Source: Galbibacter pacificus (GTDB lineage: Bacteria > Bacteroidota > Bacteroidia > Flavobacteriales > Flavobacteriaceae). From it: DNA of 64,000 nucleotides. The stretch spans positions 620,001 through 684,000 of the forward strand of contig NZ_JAPMUA010000002.1 of the NCBI RefSeq assembly GCF_029603155.1, written 5' to 3'. Both the position numbers and the translations under genes were made by a program. The notes under the pieces were generated by a model, which saw only the letters and a list, made by a program, of their open reading frames with translations, did no database searches and was not told where the DNA came from. This document shows positions 63,509-64,000 of this stretch, piece after piece. The number at the start of each line of letters is the position of its first letter. Positions within the stretch are counted from its first letter, which is position 1.

Positions 63509-64000
63509 TTAATATCCCGGGTTTTGTTTTAGGTTTGAATTGGTATTTAATTCTTCCAGACCTATAGGAAAAATAATGGTATGATCGCCTTGCGGTGTAT
63601 GGTTGTACCAGTTCTTGGTTTGAAATACCCCAAAACGGATTAAGTCGGTTCTTCGGTGTGCCTCGGCAGCAAATTCCCAGCCCAGCTCATCTAGAAAACG
63701 ACCGTATTGCACCGGCGATTGATTGCCCGGGGCATCAATGCTTCCATCTTCTGCCAAGGTTCCGTATTCTACTGTGGTATTGCCTTCCAGTTCTGCACCC
63801 GTTACATTGGCATCAGCCGGACTGTTGAAAGAACGCATGCGTACATCTGTTACAATTTGAGCGGCTTCCCCACTTTGCCCGGTTCTCAACAAACTTTCGG
63901 CTTTCATCATTAATACTTCGGTGTAACGTAAAAAAGGAAAGTCATTATTAAGTGCGCCTGTGGCTCCCGGTTCAATTTCGTATTTGCCACAACGGAAACC
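63509..64000 (-). CDS. RagB/SusD-family protein, C-terminal part
   Basis: A frame of 163 codons, open to the window edge, so the gene is cut off. The visible part reads FPFLRYTEVLMMKAES, LDELGWEFAAEAHRRTDLIR and IIFPIGLEELNTNSNLKQNP, the conserved C-terminal segments of classical SusD/RagB proteins. SusD captures glycan for its SusC partner. It is convergent with the AraC gene and probably belongs to the same utilisation locus. Confidence 0.85.
   Translation of the reverse strand, partial: GFRCGKYEIEPGATGALNNDFPFLRYTEVLMMKAESLLRTGQSGEAAQIVTDVRMRSFNSPADANVTGAELEGNTTVEYGTLAEDGSIDAPGNQSPVQYGRFLDELGWEFAAEAHRRTDLIRFGVFQTKNWYNHTPQGDHTIIFPIGLEELNTNSNLKQNPGY

Noticed and set aside
1..64000. CRISPR array, tRNA or rRNA gene
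   Set aside because: No repeat-spacer pattern of 28-36-bp repeats, no tRNA cloverleaf with a GTTCRA T-loop and no rRNA-like conserved block was seen by eye; small RNAs cannot be excluded without a covariance search.

Overview
The window is a chromosomal segment of a Bacteroidota bacterium, almost certainly a member of the Flavobacteriaceae. The evidence is AT-rich DNA, promoters with the TAnnTTTG -7 element, starts lacking Shine-Dalgarno sequences, gliding genes gldF and gldG beside dnaN, SusC/SusD and TonB-dependent receptors, and many secreted S9 peptidases. I cannot name a genus from sequence alone. No tRNA, rRNA or CRISPR array was seen.

Layout. (1) 1-8.5 kb: the end of an MscS channel gene, then a plus-strand operon: secreted S9 peptidase, PIG-L-type deacetylase, an unannotated 33-residue membrane peptide, a sodium:solute symporter and a Gfo/Idh/MocA oxidoreductase. 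It looks like a pathway for trimming, importing and oxidising an acetylated (amino)sugar or glycoconjugate. (2) 8.5-9.9 kb: a broken GNAT gene and a PIN toxin-antitoxin pair bracketed by inverted repeats. (3) 9.9-18.3 kb: a core block of phoH, a SAM hydroxide adenosyltransferase gene, gldF, gldG, dnaN, DUF4870, dps and mnmE, all intact. (4) 18.36-20.1 kb: an IS3-family (IS407-like) element that has removed the start of a PorT-like outer-membrane protein gene. (5) 20.2-25 kb: a minus-strand TonB-receptor operon with small membrane proteins and a DUF1772 protein; one member carries an in-frame TAG. (6) 25-40 kb: accessory minus-strand genes for secreted proteins, hydrolases, a LytTR two-component pair and MsrA, mixed with decayed genes (MFS, GNAT, VOC, rifampin ADP-ribosyltransferase, SRPBCC). 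(7) 40.2-45 kb: a SusC/SusD pair. (8) 45.6-53.5 kb: more accessory genes, mostly regulators and VOC/SRPBCC proteins, with at least six broken genes, followed by about 0.8 kb of noncoding DNA carrying a 21-bp-phased heptamer array. (9) 54.3-64 kb: a polysaccharide-utilisation-like locus with a DUF5695 protein, a GH127 beta-L-arabinofuranosidase with an added LamG domain, an S9 dipeptidyl-peptidase-like enzyme, a divergent AraC regulator and the C-terminal part of a SusD protein.

The strongest themes are these. Broken genes are dense (about fourteen between 8.5 and 53.5 kb) while the housekeeping genes beside them are intact. Two previously overlooked tiny membrane-protein genes can be read in operon gaps. 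The GH127 plus S9 operon could strip and digest arabinosylated hydroxyproline-rich glycoproteins. All functional calls rest on motif recognition by eye; no database search was run.
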